From RGIG464 sp045599585 (GTDB taxonomy: Bacteria > Myxococcota_A > Bradymonadia > UBA4248), in assembly GCA_045599585.1 (NCBI GenBank), contig JAZRWH010000169.1, positions 1 to 22,762 on the forward strand: DNA of 22,762 bases, written 5' to 3'. Below, in pieces: positions 16,174 through 22,610 of this stretch; the first letter of the stretch is position 1, and each line of letters begins with the position of its first letter. The notes beneath the pieces were generated by a model, which saw only the letters and a list, made by a program, of their open reading frames with translations, was not told the origin of the DNA and ran no database searches. Position numbers and translations under genes: made by a program.

Positions 16174-16401
16174 TATAGTTTCCCCAAAATAGGACGATCT
16201 GTGGAAATAATCGGAGCCTAAAACCAAACAGTTCTCATTTGTTTTGTGTATTGGCTGTGTTTTCCAAGGCATCCAGAAAGAACTATTTTCGCGCGAGAGA
16301 TAAGTATTATTCTCTTTAGACTTATCCCCCAATGAATTGTGGACTCAATTCAAGAGCAAGCGTTAAAAGTCTTCGGCAGATCGTCCTAAAAGCTTTTTTT
16401 A
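16174..16401 (+). ncRNA. candidate structured non-coding RNA downstream of ssb (6S-like size, family unassigned)
   Basis: A perfect 12-bp closing stem joins TAGGACGATCTG (16190-16201) to CAGATCGTCCTA (16377-16388), nearly 200 bases apart, and is followed by AAAAGC and seven T. Inside are further helices: GGAAA/TTTCC (16203-16207 with 16261-16265), GATAAGT/ACTTATC (16299-16305 with 16320-16326) and TGAATTG/CAATTCA (16333-16339 with 16346-16352). A good -10 box TATAGT at 16174-16179, with a weak CAGACG 16 bases upstream, would start transcription at about 16186, just before the closing stem. The size and closed-rod design suit 6S RNA, but I see no diagnostic sequence. tmRNA, RNase P and SRP motifs are absent. 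No protein frame covers it. Confidence 0.5.
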
Positions 16402-16444
16402 TTTGTCAATAGAATTATGGTTCTTCGATGCTGATAATTCTTTT

Positions 16445-16472
16445 TTGACTAAAAAAGGTTGAATTATATTTT
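16445..16472 (+). promoter_or_regulatory. candidate promoter of the SsnA-type gene
   Basis: TTGACT (16445-16450) and TATTTT (16467-16472) are 16 bases apart, about 65 bases upstream of the start codon. This is a good sigma-70 -35 and a moderate -10. Confidence 0.5.
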
Positions 16473-16492
16473 ACGATACTGGTAAATTTAAG

Positions 16493-16514
16493 CGTCGGTT
16501 TTTCCGGCGTTTTT
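16493..16514 (+). promoter_or_regulatory. leader hairpin with T-run before the SsnA-type gene (attenuator candidate)
   Basis: CGTCGG and CCGGCG form a 6-bp stem (one T-G pair) around TTTTT, immediately followed by five T. It lies between the promoter candidate and the ribosome site, so it could end transcription early. The stem is short. Confidence 0.35.
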
Positions 16515-16537
16515 CCATTTATAGTAGGAGATTGTGT

Positions 16538-17785
16538 ATGACGAAGCTCAAGATTGGACCTGACAAGCATGGTAACATCGCACTTTGCGAAAACGGCAAA
16601 GTTGTTTACTACGGCGCAGAGAAAGCTGCACCTGTATTTGAAGCCACTGAATCGATCGATGCGGATGACGCTGAAATTCTTCCCGGTTGGGTCTGCGCGC
16701 ATACACATATTTATAGCGCATTATGCCCCTACGGTCTTCCTGCTGCGAAACCGGCTCCCGAGACCTTTCTTCAGATTCTCGAACGCGTATGGTGGCGTTT
16801 AGACCGTGCTATCGACAAAGACATCCTTCGTGCTTCGGCGCGCGTCTACACGGCAGAGTGCCTCCTTCAAGGTACGACGTCCATTGTTGACCACCACGAA
16901 TCCCCCAACTTCATTGAAGGTTCGCTTGATGTCATCGCAGACGCCATCGACGAATTTGGTGCACGTGCCGTACTTTGTTATGGAGCAACCGACCGTAACT
17001 ATGAAAATGAAGGCAAACGCGGTATCGACGAATGCGTACGTTTCGTCAAAGAAAACAAGCGTCCTTTGGTCATCGGTACGATGGGTCTTCACGCCCAGTT
17101 TACGTGCAATGACGATACCGTCAAATACTGCGGTGATAAAGCACGTGAAACGAACTCAATCATCCAAGTTCACGTCGCCGAAGGCGCCTCGGATGTCGAT
17201 GATGCCCAGAATCGCGGTTACTCGTCCCCTATTGATCGTCTCGAAAAGCTTGGTTGCATGACTAAAGATTCGATCTATATCCACTGCATTCACATGTCCG
17301 AAGAAGAAACGCGCCATGGTGCTGACCTCGGCCTCTGGTACGTTCAGAACCCCCGTTCGAATAATGGCAACCAAGTCGGCTGGCCCTACAACCTCCGCTA
17401 TGCCCAAAAGGTCGCGCTCGGTGTAGATGGCTGGTCTGGCGATATGATCGTCGAAAGAGACTGCGGACGCAAACTTGCTGTCGAAAATGGAGACGATCCC
17501 GTCAATATTGATCATCGCCTCTACAGCGGTTGGCGCATGATGAGCGATCTGTTCCACGCCAATTTCGGACCGCTTAACGCTGCTGATGGCAAACGTGCTT
17601 CCACGAACGCTGTTGCCGACCTCCGTATCGTTGACGCTCAGGGCGTTAAACATACTGTTGTTAACGGTGAAGTCGTTGTAAAAGACCGCAAACTCGTTCA
17701 CGGCGATATCGACCAGCTTCGTAAAGAGGCTCAGGAACAAGCCAATCGCCTCTGGGAACGTATGGCACAGTACCCTGTTGTGTAG
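16538..17785 (+). CDS. ssnA: SsnA-type amidohydrolase/aminohydrolase
   Basis: This 415-residue metal-dependent hydrolase belongs to the SsnA/TrzN/guanine-deaminase branch of the amidohydrolase superfamily. Likely metal ligands and catalytic residues are H55 and H57 in CAHTH, H185 in GLHAQFT, H212 and E215 in VHVAEG, H249 or H252 in IHCIHMS, and D297 in LGVDGW. It is slightly shorter than E. coli SsnA (about 440 residues). The ATG has TAGTAGGAG seven bases upstream; two extra residues via a TTG are less likely. SsnA takes part in anaerobic purine-degradation clusters in gut bacteria, although its exact step is not settled to my knowledge. Here a PLP-dependent lyase-type gene follows, and a hydantoinase lies 3.4 kb upstream on the other strand. 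A terminator follows at once. Confidence 0.75.
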   Translation: MTKLKIGPDKHGNIALCENGKVVYYGAEKAAPVFEATESIDADDAEILPGWVCAHTHIYSALCPYGLPAAKPAPETFLQILERVWWRLDRAIDKDILRASARVYTAECLLQGTTSIVDHHESPNFIEGSLDVIADAIDEFGARAVLCYGATDRNYENEGKRGIDECVRFVKENKRPLVIGTMGLHAQFTCNDDTVKYCGDKARETNSIIQVHVAEGASDVDDAQNRGYSSPIDRLEKLGCMTKDSIYIHCIHMSEEETRHGADLGLWYVQNPRSNNGNQVGWPYNLRYAQKVALGVDGWSGDMIVERDCGRKLAVENGDDPVNIDHRLYSGWRMMSDLFHANFGPLNAADGKRASTNAVADLRIVDAQGVKHTVVNGEVVVKDRKLVHGDIDQLRKEAQEQANRLWERMAQYPVV

Positions 17786-17795
17786 TATAGTCTGT

Positions 17796-17826
17796 CCCTG
17801 AAGCTCTGCTTCAGGGCGTTTATTTG
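17796..17826 (+). terminator. intrinsic terminator of the SsnA-type gene
   Basis: CCCTGAAGC, loop TCT, GCTTCAGGG form a perfect 9-bp stem followed by a T-rich stretch, beginning 11 bases after the stop codon. Confidence 0.85.
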
Positions 17827-17836
17827 TCTTATCCAC

Positions 17837-17871
17837 GGTCTGTTTTGTTGATTTGTGTTGTTATACAGACC
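17837..17871 (+). promoter_or_regulatory. inverted repeat around a -10-like element before the PLP enzyme gene (operator candidate)
   Basis: GGTCTGT (17837-17843) and ACAGACC (17865-17871) are perfect inverted halves 21 bases apart. TATACA at 17863-17868 overlaps the right half and could be a -10 box, though no strong -35 is visible. The site starts about 60 bases before the start codon and may bind a regulator. Confidence 0.4.
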
Positions 17872-17895
17872 ATACCTTCTAAGGATGTCTACATC

Positions 17896-19398
17896 ATGGA
17901 AAAAATTCTCGAAAGACTCGGCCTCACTACCAAAGTTGCCAGCGAAGAAACCGTTGCTGATACGGTTGCGCGCTTCAAAGAACAGAAAATTTCCCTTCCT
18001 ACGTTTGAACAGCTCGCAGATCCCTCCAAAATCCCCGCTGACATCATTGAAAAACTGAAAGACGTTGATCCTGATGCCCCCAATCCCCTCAACCTCTATC
18101 GTGTTCACTGGTACAACGCTCCTGACCGCAAAGCTTTCGTCAAAGTCCCCGTTCACCTCGTCCTTACCAAAGAAGTCACCGGTATCGATACACCGATCAT
18201 CACCATGATTGGCTGCCTCGCCCCGATGATCGGTTCTCACAAAGTACTCGCTGCCTACGCTTGCTTGGCACCCCGCGTCATCCTCGGTGCTTTCAACCCC
18301 ACCAAACATCGTGCCATTTGGCCCTCCACGGGTAACTATTGCCGTGGTGGTGTCGCCATTAGCCGCCTCATGAACTGCCGTGGCGTTGCAATCCTCCCCG
18401 AGCGTATGAGCGCTGAACGCTTCAATTGGCTCCGTAAATGGACCGTCAACCCCGAAGAAGACATCATCGCCACCTATGGCTGCGAATCCAACGTTAAAGA
18501 GATCTACGACAAATGTAACGAACTCGCGAAAGATTCCAAAAACTTCATCCTCAATCAGTTCGCTGAGTTCAATAATCACCTCGCGCACTACTATTGCACA
18601 GGTCATGCTCTCGAAACTGTCTTCAACGATTACGCTGCGTCTCACAAAGGCGCTAAACTCCGCGCCTTCGTTTCCGCTACAGGTTCAGCTGGTACGATCG
18701 GCGCTGGAGATTACCTTAAAGACAAATTCGGCTCCAAAACGGTCGCTGTCGAAGCGCTCGAATGCCCCACGCTCCTCTACAACGGCTTCGGCGATCACAA
18801 CATCCAGGGTATCGGTGACAAACACGTTCCCCTTATCCACAATGTTATGAACACCGACTACGTCCTCGCCCTCTCCGACAAATGCTCCGATCATACCTAC
18901 GCCCTTTACAACACCGAAGCTGGTCGCAAATATCTCGTTGAACGCTGTGGCGTGAAACAAGAACTCGTCGACTGCTTCAAGTACCTTGGCCTCTCCTCGA
19001 TTGCCAATATCCTCTCCGCAATCAAGATGGCCAAGTACATGAAACTCGGCAAAGACGATGTCGTGATGACCGTTGCAACCGACGGCGCTGTGATGTACGG
19101 CTCCGAAAAAGATCTCTGCATCAACCGTGACTTCAATGGCAAATTCGATGAACTCGACGCTGCTCAGACCTATGGCCAGTACACGCTCGGCCTCAACGTC
19201 GATAACATCATCGAACTCAATCAGCGCGATCGCGAACGCGTCTTCAACCTCGGCTACTTCACCTGGTGCGAACAGCAGGGCATCGATATCGAAGCCTTCA
19301 AAGCTCGTGAAGATCAGGAATTCTGGAAGACTATGCGTTCCTATGTCCCTGAATGGGATAAGATGATCATTGACTTTAACAAAAAAGTTAACGCCTAA
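17896..19398 (+). CDS. fold-type II PLP-dependent enzyme (cysteine synthase/ammonia-lyase superfamily), specific function unknown
   Basis: This 500-residue protein resembles O-acetylserine sulfhydrylase/tryptophan synthase beta/diaminopropionate ammonia-lyase proteins but is longer, with about 100 extra N-terminal residues. K116 in MIGSHKVLAA is the likely PLP lysine. The STGN motif follows at 144-147 and holds the substrate carboxylate, then LPERMSAERFNWL. GSAGTIG at 263-269 is the phosphate-binding glycine loop. Codon choice is strongly biased to C-ending codons (CTC, ATC, AAC), as in atpE, suggesting high expression. I chose the ATG at 17896 because AAGGA lies ten bases upstream; an upstream start at 17824 gives an unrelated hydrophobic leader overlapping the promoter. 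It may stand in for YgeX (diaminopropionate ammonia-lyase) near the SsnA gene, but this is inference. Confidence 0.8.
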   Translation: MEKILERLGLTTKVASEETVADTVARFKEQKISLPTFEQLADPSKIPADIIEKLKDVDPDAPNPLNLYRVHWYNAPDRKAFVKVPVHLVLTKEVTGIDTPIITMIGCLAPMIGSHKVLAAYACLAPRVILGAFNPTKHRAIWPSTGNYCRGGVAISRLMNCRGVAILPERMSAERFNWLRKWTVNPEEDIIATYGCESNVKEIYDKCNELAKDSKNFILNQFAEFNNHLAHYYCTGHALETVFNDYAASHKGAKLRAFVSATGSAGTIGAGDYLKDKFGSKTVAVEALECPTLLYNGFGDHNIQGIGDKHVPLIHNVMNTDYVLALSDKCSDHTYALYNTEAGRKYLVERCGVKQELVDCFKYLGLSSIANILSAIKMAKYMKLGKDDVVMTVATDGAVMYGSEKDLCINRDFNGKFDELDAAQTYGQYTLGLNVDNIIELNQRDRERVFNLGYFTWCEQQGIDIEAFKAREDQEFWKTMRSYVPEWDKMIIDFNKKVNA

Positions 19399-19419
19399 TT
19401 CTCTTCTTACCTAACACTT

Positions 19420-19456
19420 AAGGCTGATATTCTTCATAGAATATCAGCCTTTTTTG
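19420..19456 (+). terminator. intrinsic terminator of the PLP enzyme gene
   Basis: AAGGCTGATATTC and GAATATCAGCCTT form a perfect 13-bp stem around a six-base loop, ending in six T. It is the strongest terminator of the window. Confidence 0.93.
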
Positions 19457-19532
19457 TTTGTTGTACGTTCCGGGAATACAATCGATTCTCCCAACGTTTT
19501 CTTTCGTTCGTAGAACGGCGCACTTCCTATTG

Positions 19533-19562
19533 TTGACGTAATGTAGTTTTAGGGAGTACAAA
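19533..19562 (+). promoter_or_regulatory. candidate promoter of the atpZ-atpI-atpB-atpE operon
   Basis: TTGACG (19533-19538) and TACAAA (19557-19562) are 18 bases apart. It is 29 bases upstream of the atpZ start codon and lies between that and the preceding terminator. Confidence 0.5.
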
Positions 19563-19590
19563 GATCTCAGCTTGGATTAGGAGTTGGGCT

Positions 19591-19956
19591 ATGCCGCAGA
19601 ATGATCAGAAAACAGATTTGTCAGCAGAACAGTCACAGTCTTACCTGGAGGATACCGATCCTAAAGACGAGGATCCCGTTATCCCTGATTCAAGCACGCC
19701 TGAACAAGATAAAGCTCTCCGGGCTGCCACCCTCACTGCTTATGGTAAATTCAGTACAATCGGCATCTTCCTACTGCTCTCCATCGCTTTCGGTTATGCC
19801 ATAGGGCATTTTTTCGACAACCTCTTTCACCTGAATAAACCCATATTCACAGTTTTTTGGATCATTTGTGGCATCGCAGCAACTATCAAAGAGTTCCTGA
19901 CAATGCTCAAAAATGCCCGCAAACTTGGTGACGACGACACTTCACCTAAAGTTTAG
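19591..19956 (+). CDS. atpZ: AtpZ/AtpI-like F0 accessory protein
   Basis: This small 121-residue membrane protein matches the ATPase_gene1/AtpZ type, which accompanies ATP synthase operons and is thought to aid c-ring assembly or Mg2+/Ca2+ handling. A charged, disordered N-terminus (about 1-45) precedes two membrane helices (about 52-72 and 82-106, with FLLLSIAFGYAIGHFFD and TVFWIICGIAATIKEFL) and a charged tail. The ATG has AGGAG seven bases upstream. It is the first gene of the atp group and ends 8 bases before atpI. Confidence 0.8.
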   Translation: MPQNDQKTDLSAEQSQSYLEDTDPKDEDPVIPDSSTPEQDKALRAATLTAYGKFSTIGIFLLLSIAFGYAIGHFFDNLFHLNKPIFTVFWIICGIAATIKEFLTMLKNARKLGDDDTSPKV

Positions 19957-19964
19957 TTTCTGCG

Positions 19965-20429
19965 ATGAAAAATTCAATGCAACACGATTTTGACCCCACA
20001 AAGCCGCTTAAAGCTTCCATTTGGATCGCTTTGCCGCTTGTTCTCGCTGCAGCTCTCGTCTTTTTCTTCGTTAAAGATGTCTTTTTTGCACGAGATCTCG
20101 CGTGTTCAGGTGTTTTTTCAATCGCACTTTCGGCGGTGTATGTGGTAGTAGAGAAAAGAATTTTTGGCGCCGCTCAGGCTGCTGAGTCTGAGAAAGACGC
20201 TGAAGAAGCTGGAAGACTCATGGTCATCCAGTCAATGATCGCTTCGGTCGTGAAACTCTTTGCCTTAGGCATTGGGCTGGCCCTTATGGTCGTCCTCTTT
20301 AAGCTTCACCCCGTCCCTGTCGTTATCGGTGTCTCAATTAACTATTTCGCGCTCATCGTTGCGCACGCTCTTTTTCGTTCAAAGGCTTCCGCCTCGAACT
20401 CAAACTCTCAACAGGATAAGGAATCTTAA
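19965..20429 (+). CDS. atpI: ATP synthase subunit I (AtpI)
   Basis: This 154-residue protein has four predicted membrane helices, the usual build of the AtpI family that assists c-ring assembly. The helices lie about 18-36, 42-58, 86-108 and 113-133, with Lys/Asp-rich stretches between helices 2 and 3. The start ATG has no clear ribosome site; an in-frame ATG 12 bases later is possible. Translation may be coupled to atpZ, which ends 8 bases upstream. atpB starts 3 bases after its stop. Confidence 0.75.
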   Translation: MKNSMQHDFDPTKPLKASIWIALPLVLAAALVFFFVKDVFFARDLACSGVFSIALSAVYVVVEKRIFGAAQAAESEKDAEEAGRLMVIQSMIASVVKLFALGIGLALMVVLFKLHPVPVVIGVSINYFALIVAHALFRSKASASNSNSQQDKES

Positions 20430-20432
20430 AAC

Positions 20433-21209
20433 ATGTTGAGTCTTTTACTCGCAGAAGAAAGCGCTCACGAGGTTCACGGCCTCCTCGACGTGATTCTTCC
20501 TGAACATTACAACCAAACTATCGCTGACAATTTCGGCTACCTCGGAAATACAATCCTCAATGGTACGCCAGCGTCTTTCTCACACGTCATTACGACTTTG
20601 ATCGGCTGTGTCATCGTCATTGCTCTGGGACTCGCAAGCTGCAAAAAATTCAAGTCTTCGCCTGATGCAAAGCTTAACCCTAGAACAATCTTCGAAATTG
20701 CAATTGACGCTATCCTAGGCCTCCTCGAAGGGCAGATTCACGACAAGAAAAAAGCTCGTAAATACCTTCCCCTCATCTTCGCAATCGCTGTCTTCATCTT
20801 CTGCAATAATATCTTTGCACTCATCCCAGGCTTCGGCCCCGCTACCGATAACCTCAATACAAATATCGGTATGGCCCTCATCGTCTTTGTGACTTCCTGG
20901 GTTGCCGGTATCAAAGAAAAAGGCGTAAAACATTGGTTCGGTGAAATGTGCGGCCCCGTTAAGCCGCTCGCTTTCCTCATGCTCCCCATCGAACTCATTG
21001 GACATATCGTTCGACCGATCACCCTTACAATCCGTCTTATGGGCAACATGTACGGTGACCACGCAATCGTCGCAATCCTCCTCATGCTCTGCGCTCCTGC
21101 TATCCCCGCAGTCATGATGACCCTCGGTGTCCTCGTCGTCTTCATTCAAACTGTCGTCTTCACTATGCTCTCGACAGTCTACATTTCTATGGCTATCTCA
21201 GAAGAATAG
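20433..21209 (+). CDS. atpB: ATP synthase F0 subunit a
   Basis: Subunit a forms the two ion half-channels beside the rotating c ring. The 258-residue protein has the conserved essential arginine R201 in ITLTIRLMGNMYGDH, LIPGFGPATDNLNTN before it, and RPI upstream. Membrane helices are spread over about 52-70, 113-133, 143-160, 180-200 and the C-terminal pair. Its length is normal for bacterial subunit a. The ATG follows AAGGAA. The genes for b, delta, alpha, gamma, beta and epsilon are not in this window, so the atp genes are split. Confidence 0.95.
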   Translation: MLSLLLAEESAHEVHGLLDVILPEHYNQTIADNFGYLGNTILNGTPASFSHVITTLIGCVIVIALGLASCKKFKSSPDAKLNPRTIFEIAIDAILGLLEGQIHDKKKARKYLPLIFAIAVFIFCNNIFALIPGFGPATDNLNTNIGMALIVFVTSWVAGIKEKGVKHWFGEMCGPVKPLAFLMLPIELIGHIVRPITLTIRLMGNMYGDHAIVAILLMLCAPAIPAVMMTLGVLVVFIQTVVFTMLSTVYISMAISEE

Positions 21210-21216
21210 TGCCCAC

Positions 21217-21229
21217 GGACACTCCGTCC
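21217..21229 (+). repeat. small intercistronic hairpin between atpB and atpE
   Basis: ACGGA, loop CAC, TCCGT forms a short stem in the 94-base gap between atpB and atpE. Such a structure could help the extra expression of the c subunit, but this is only suggestive. Confidence 0.25.
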
Positions 21230-21303
21230 ACGCTTGAGCACATTATTATAACCACTCATTCCAATTTAACCGGCCTCCCATCGGCCTACTCGTGGAGTTT
21301 TTT

Positions 21304-21639
21304 ATGTCACTTTCTAAAAAAATTGCTCTTTTCGCTACTAACGCCCTCATCCTCTGCCTTGTCGCTGCGCCTGCTTTCGCTCAGACTGCCGCTGATGCAC
21401 CCGCTTCCAGCGTCTCCGATGCCGGCGTCAAATACCTCGCCGCTGCAATCGCGATCGGCGTCGCCGCTTGCGGTTGCGGTGTCGGTCAGGGCCTCGCTGC
21501 TAAGGGCGCTCTCGAAGGCATCTCCCGTAACCCCTCCGCTTACGGTAAAATCTTCACCCCGATGATCCTCGCACTCGCACTCATCGAATCCCTCTCCATC
21601 TACGGCCTCCTCGTCGCCCTCCTCGCCATCTTCATGTAA
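21304..21639 (+). CDS. atpE: ATP synthase F0 subunit c with N-terminal signal peptide
   Basis: The c subunit builds the rotor ring that carries ions. The 111-residue protein is longer than usual because a cleavable signal (hydrophobic stretch ending APAFA, likely cut after residue 26) precedes the two-helix hairpin. The first helix has the GQG motif (Q62), the loop is RNPSAYGK, and the second helix has the ion-binding IESLSIY with E95, S96 and Y100. Q, E, S and Y are the positions used by Na+ rings, but the next residue is Leu, as in proton-using cyanobacterial rings, so ion choice is open. I chose the ATG at 21304 because GGAG is seven bases upstream; a GTG at 21292 would overlap that ribosome site. 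Confidence 0.95.
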   Translation: MSLSKKIALFATNALILCLVAAPAFAQTAADAPASSVSDAGVKYLAAAIAIGVAACGCGVGQGLAAKGALEGISRNPSAYGKIFTPMILALALIESLSIYGLLVALLAIFM

Positions 21640-21660
21640 GATTTCTCGGTGTCGTACCCT

Positions 21661-21695
21661 AAGCCCTCAGCTCCTCTGAGGGCTTTTGTTTTTCT
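21661..21695 (+). terminator. intrinsic terminator of the atp operon
   Basis: AAGCCCTCAG, loop CTCCT, CTGAGGGCTT form a 10-bp perfect stem followed by T-rich sequence, 21 bases after the atpE stop codon. Confidence 0.9.
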
Positions 21696-21722
21696 ATCAC
21701 TACACATTCGGCTTATCTCGGT

Positions 21723-21830
21723 GGGGGAAGTCTCCCCCTGAGCGGCTATCGGTTCGCAAAAGGTACCTTGACCTTAGCTTTCGTCCGTTTTTATCCCCTT
21801 TTGCCTCCCAATACGCCGCTACCCCCTCTC
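21723..21830 (-). repeat. long-form bulged-G hairpin repeat, copy D, with enlarged inner arm
   Basis: It has the same outline as copy B (GGGGGA/TCCCCC hairpin, TGAGCGGC, TAT...ATA, C, GCCGCTACCCCC), but the inner part is about 60 bases instead of about 10. It has its own inner stem GCAAAAGG (21756-21763) with CCTTTTGC (21797-21804). It lies between the atp terminator and the outer-membrane protein gene. Confidence 0.7.
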
Positions 21831-21929
21831 AACTTCACATCATCCCTCCCCATGCGGTACGCTTCTTTGATGTATCGTAACGCTTACTCCGACTGTTAAA
21901 GAACTCTTTCCTCAGGATAGATCGTTTCT

Positions 21930-22535
21930 ATGAAGAACTTATCTTCTTTTGTTCATAATTACCTCTCCCTCGTCGCCCTTACGCTCTTCTCAGCTTTCGC
22001 GTTTACGTTCATCTCCCCTACCGAAGCTAAAGCTCAATCCTTCGAAGCTGGTGCCGCTTTCGGTTGGATTGGAAACGTTGGCGAATATGACGATGGCCAC
22101 GGCATCGATATTCGACTCGATTTCGGATACCACTTTAACGATTATATCGCACTCCTCCTCGAACAAGACCTCGGCGGTACCTGGTGGGGAGAACATCACG
22201 ATCACCACAAAAAATGGGGCATCTTTGAAGGTTCCACCCTCGTCGCTGCAAAATTCACTTACCCAGTTATCAACAATCTTAATCTCTGGGGCAAAATTGG
22301 CCTAGGTGCACACTACATTGCTAGACATCATGATCACGATGATTGGAGTAAAGGTTTCTTTGCTTTCCGTTTGGGCATGGGTGTAACCTACTTCTTCATC
22401 GATAATTTGGGCGCTGGCCTCAATTTCGACTACACCCTTGGCGCCGGTGGTAATGATTATCCCCGTTTGCATGACAGCGATAATGTCAACATCGTTGATC
22501 TCATGCTCCATATGACCTATCGATTCAATCTTTAG
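21930..22535 (+). CDS. outer-membrane beta-barrel protein with His-rich loops
   Basis: This 201-residue protein begins with a signal peptide ending AKA (cleavage about residue 35). The mature part alternates hydrophobic and polar residues in strands separated by Gly/Asn/Asp turns, and resembles small eight-strand OmpA/OmpW-type barrels. Two presumed loops carry His/Asp clusters (residues 88-93 and 133-138), which could bind Zn2+, Ni2+ or Cu2+. The C-terminus is Tyr-Arg-Phe-Asn-Leu rather than the usual terminal Phe. The ribosome site is weak (CAGGA about 12 bases upstream). It is a single gene; its function is not known. Confidence 0.7.
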   Translation: MKNLSSFVHNYLSLVALTLFSAFAFTFISPTEAKAQSFEAGAAFGWIGNVGEYDDGHGIDIRLDFGYHFNDYIALLLEQDLGGTWWGEHHDHHKKWGIFEGSTLVAAKFTYPVINNLNLWGKIGLGAHYIARHHDHDDWSKGFFAFRLGMGVTYFFIDNLGAGLNFDYTLGAGGNDYPRLHDSDNVNIVDLMLHMTYRFNL

Positions 22536-22555
22536 ATTCTTTAAACACATCGAAT

Positions 22556-22610
22556 AAGGCAGATACACTCTCGATGTCACCTTTGATCTATCAAACATCC
22601 TATCTGCCTT
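22556..22610 (+). repeat. long nested inverted repeat after the outer-membrane protein gene
   Basis: AAGGCAGATA (22556-22565) pairs perfectly with TATCTGCCTT (22601-22610), and inside it GATG/CATC and TTTGA/TCAAA can pair around a four-base loop. This gives a 55-base interrupted hairpin starting 21 bases after the stop codon. There is no clear T-run, so it may be a 3' mRNA stabiliser or a Rho-independent terminator of weak type. Confidence 0.55.

Noticed and set aside
16190..16401. tmRNA, RNase P RNA or SRP RNA as identity of the RNA candidate
   Set aside because: The conserved sequences expected for these (CCA-ended tRNA-like part, GAGGAAAGTCC, GGAAG-type SRP loop) are not seen.
17156..18645. 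Long minus-strand frames opposite the SsnA-type and PLP genes
   Set aside because: These follow from the biased codon use of the plus-strand genes, which have full catalytic motifs; the antisense products show no domain.
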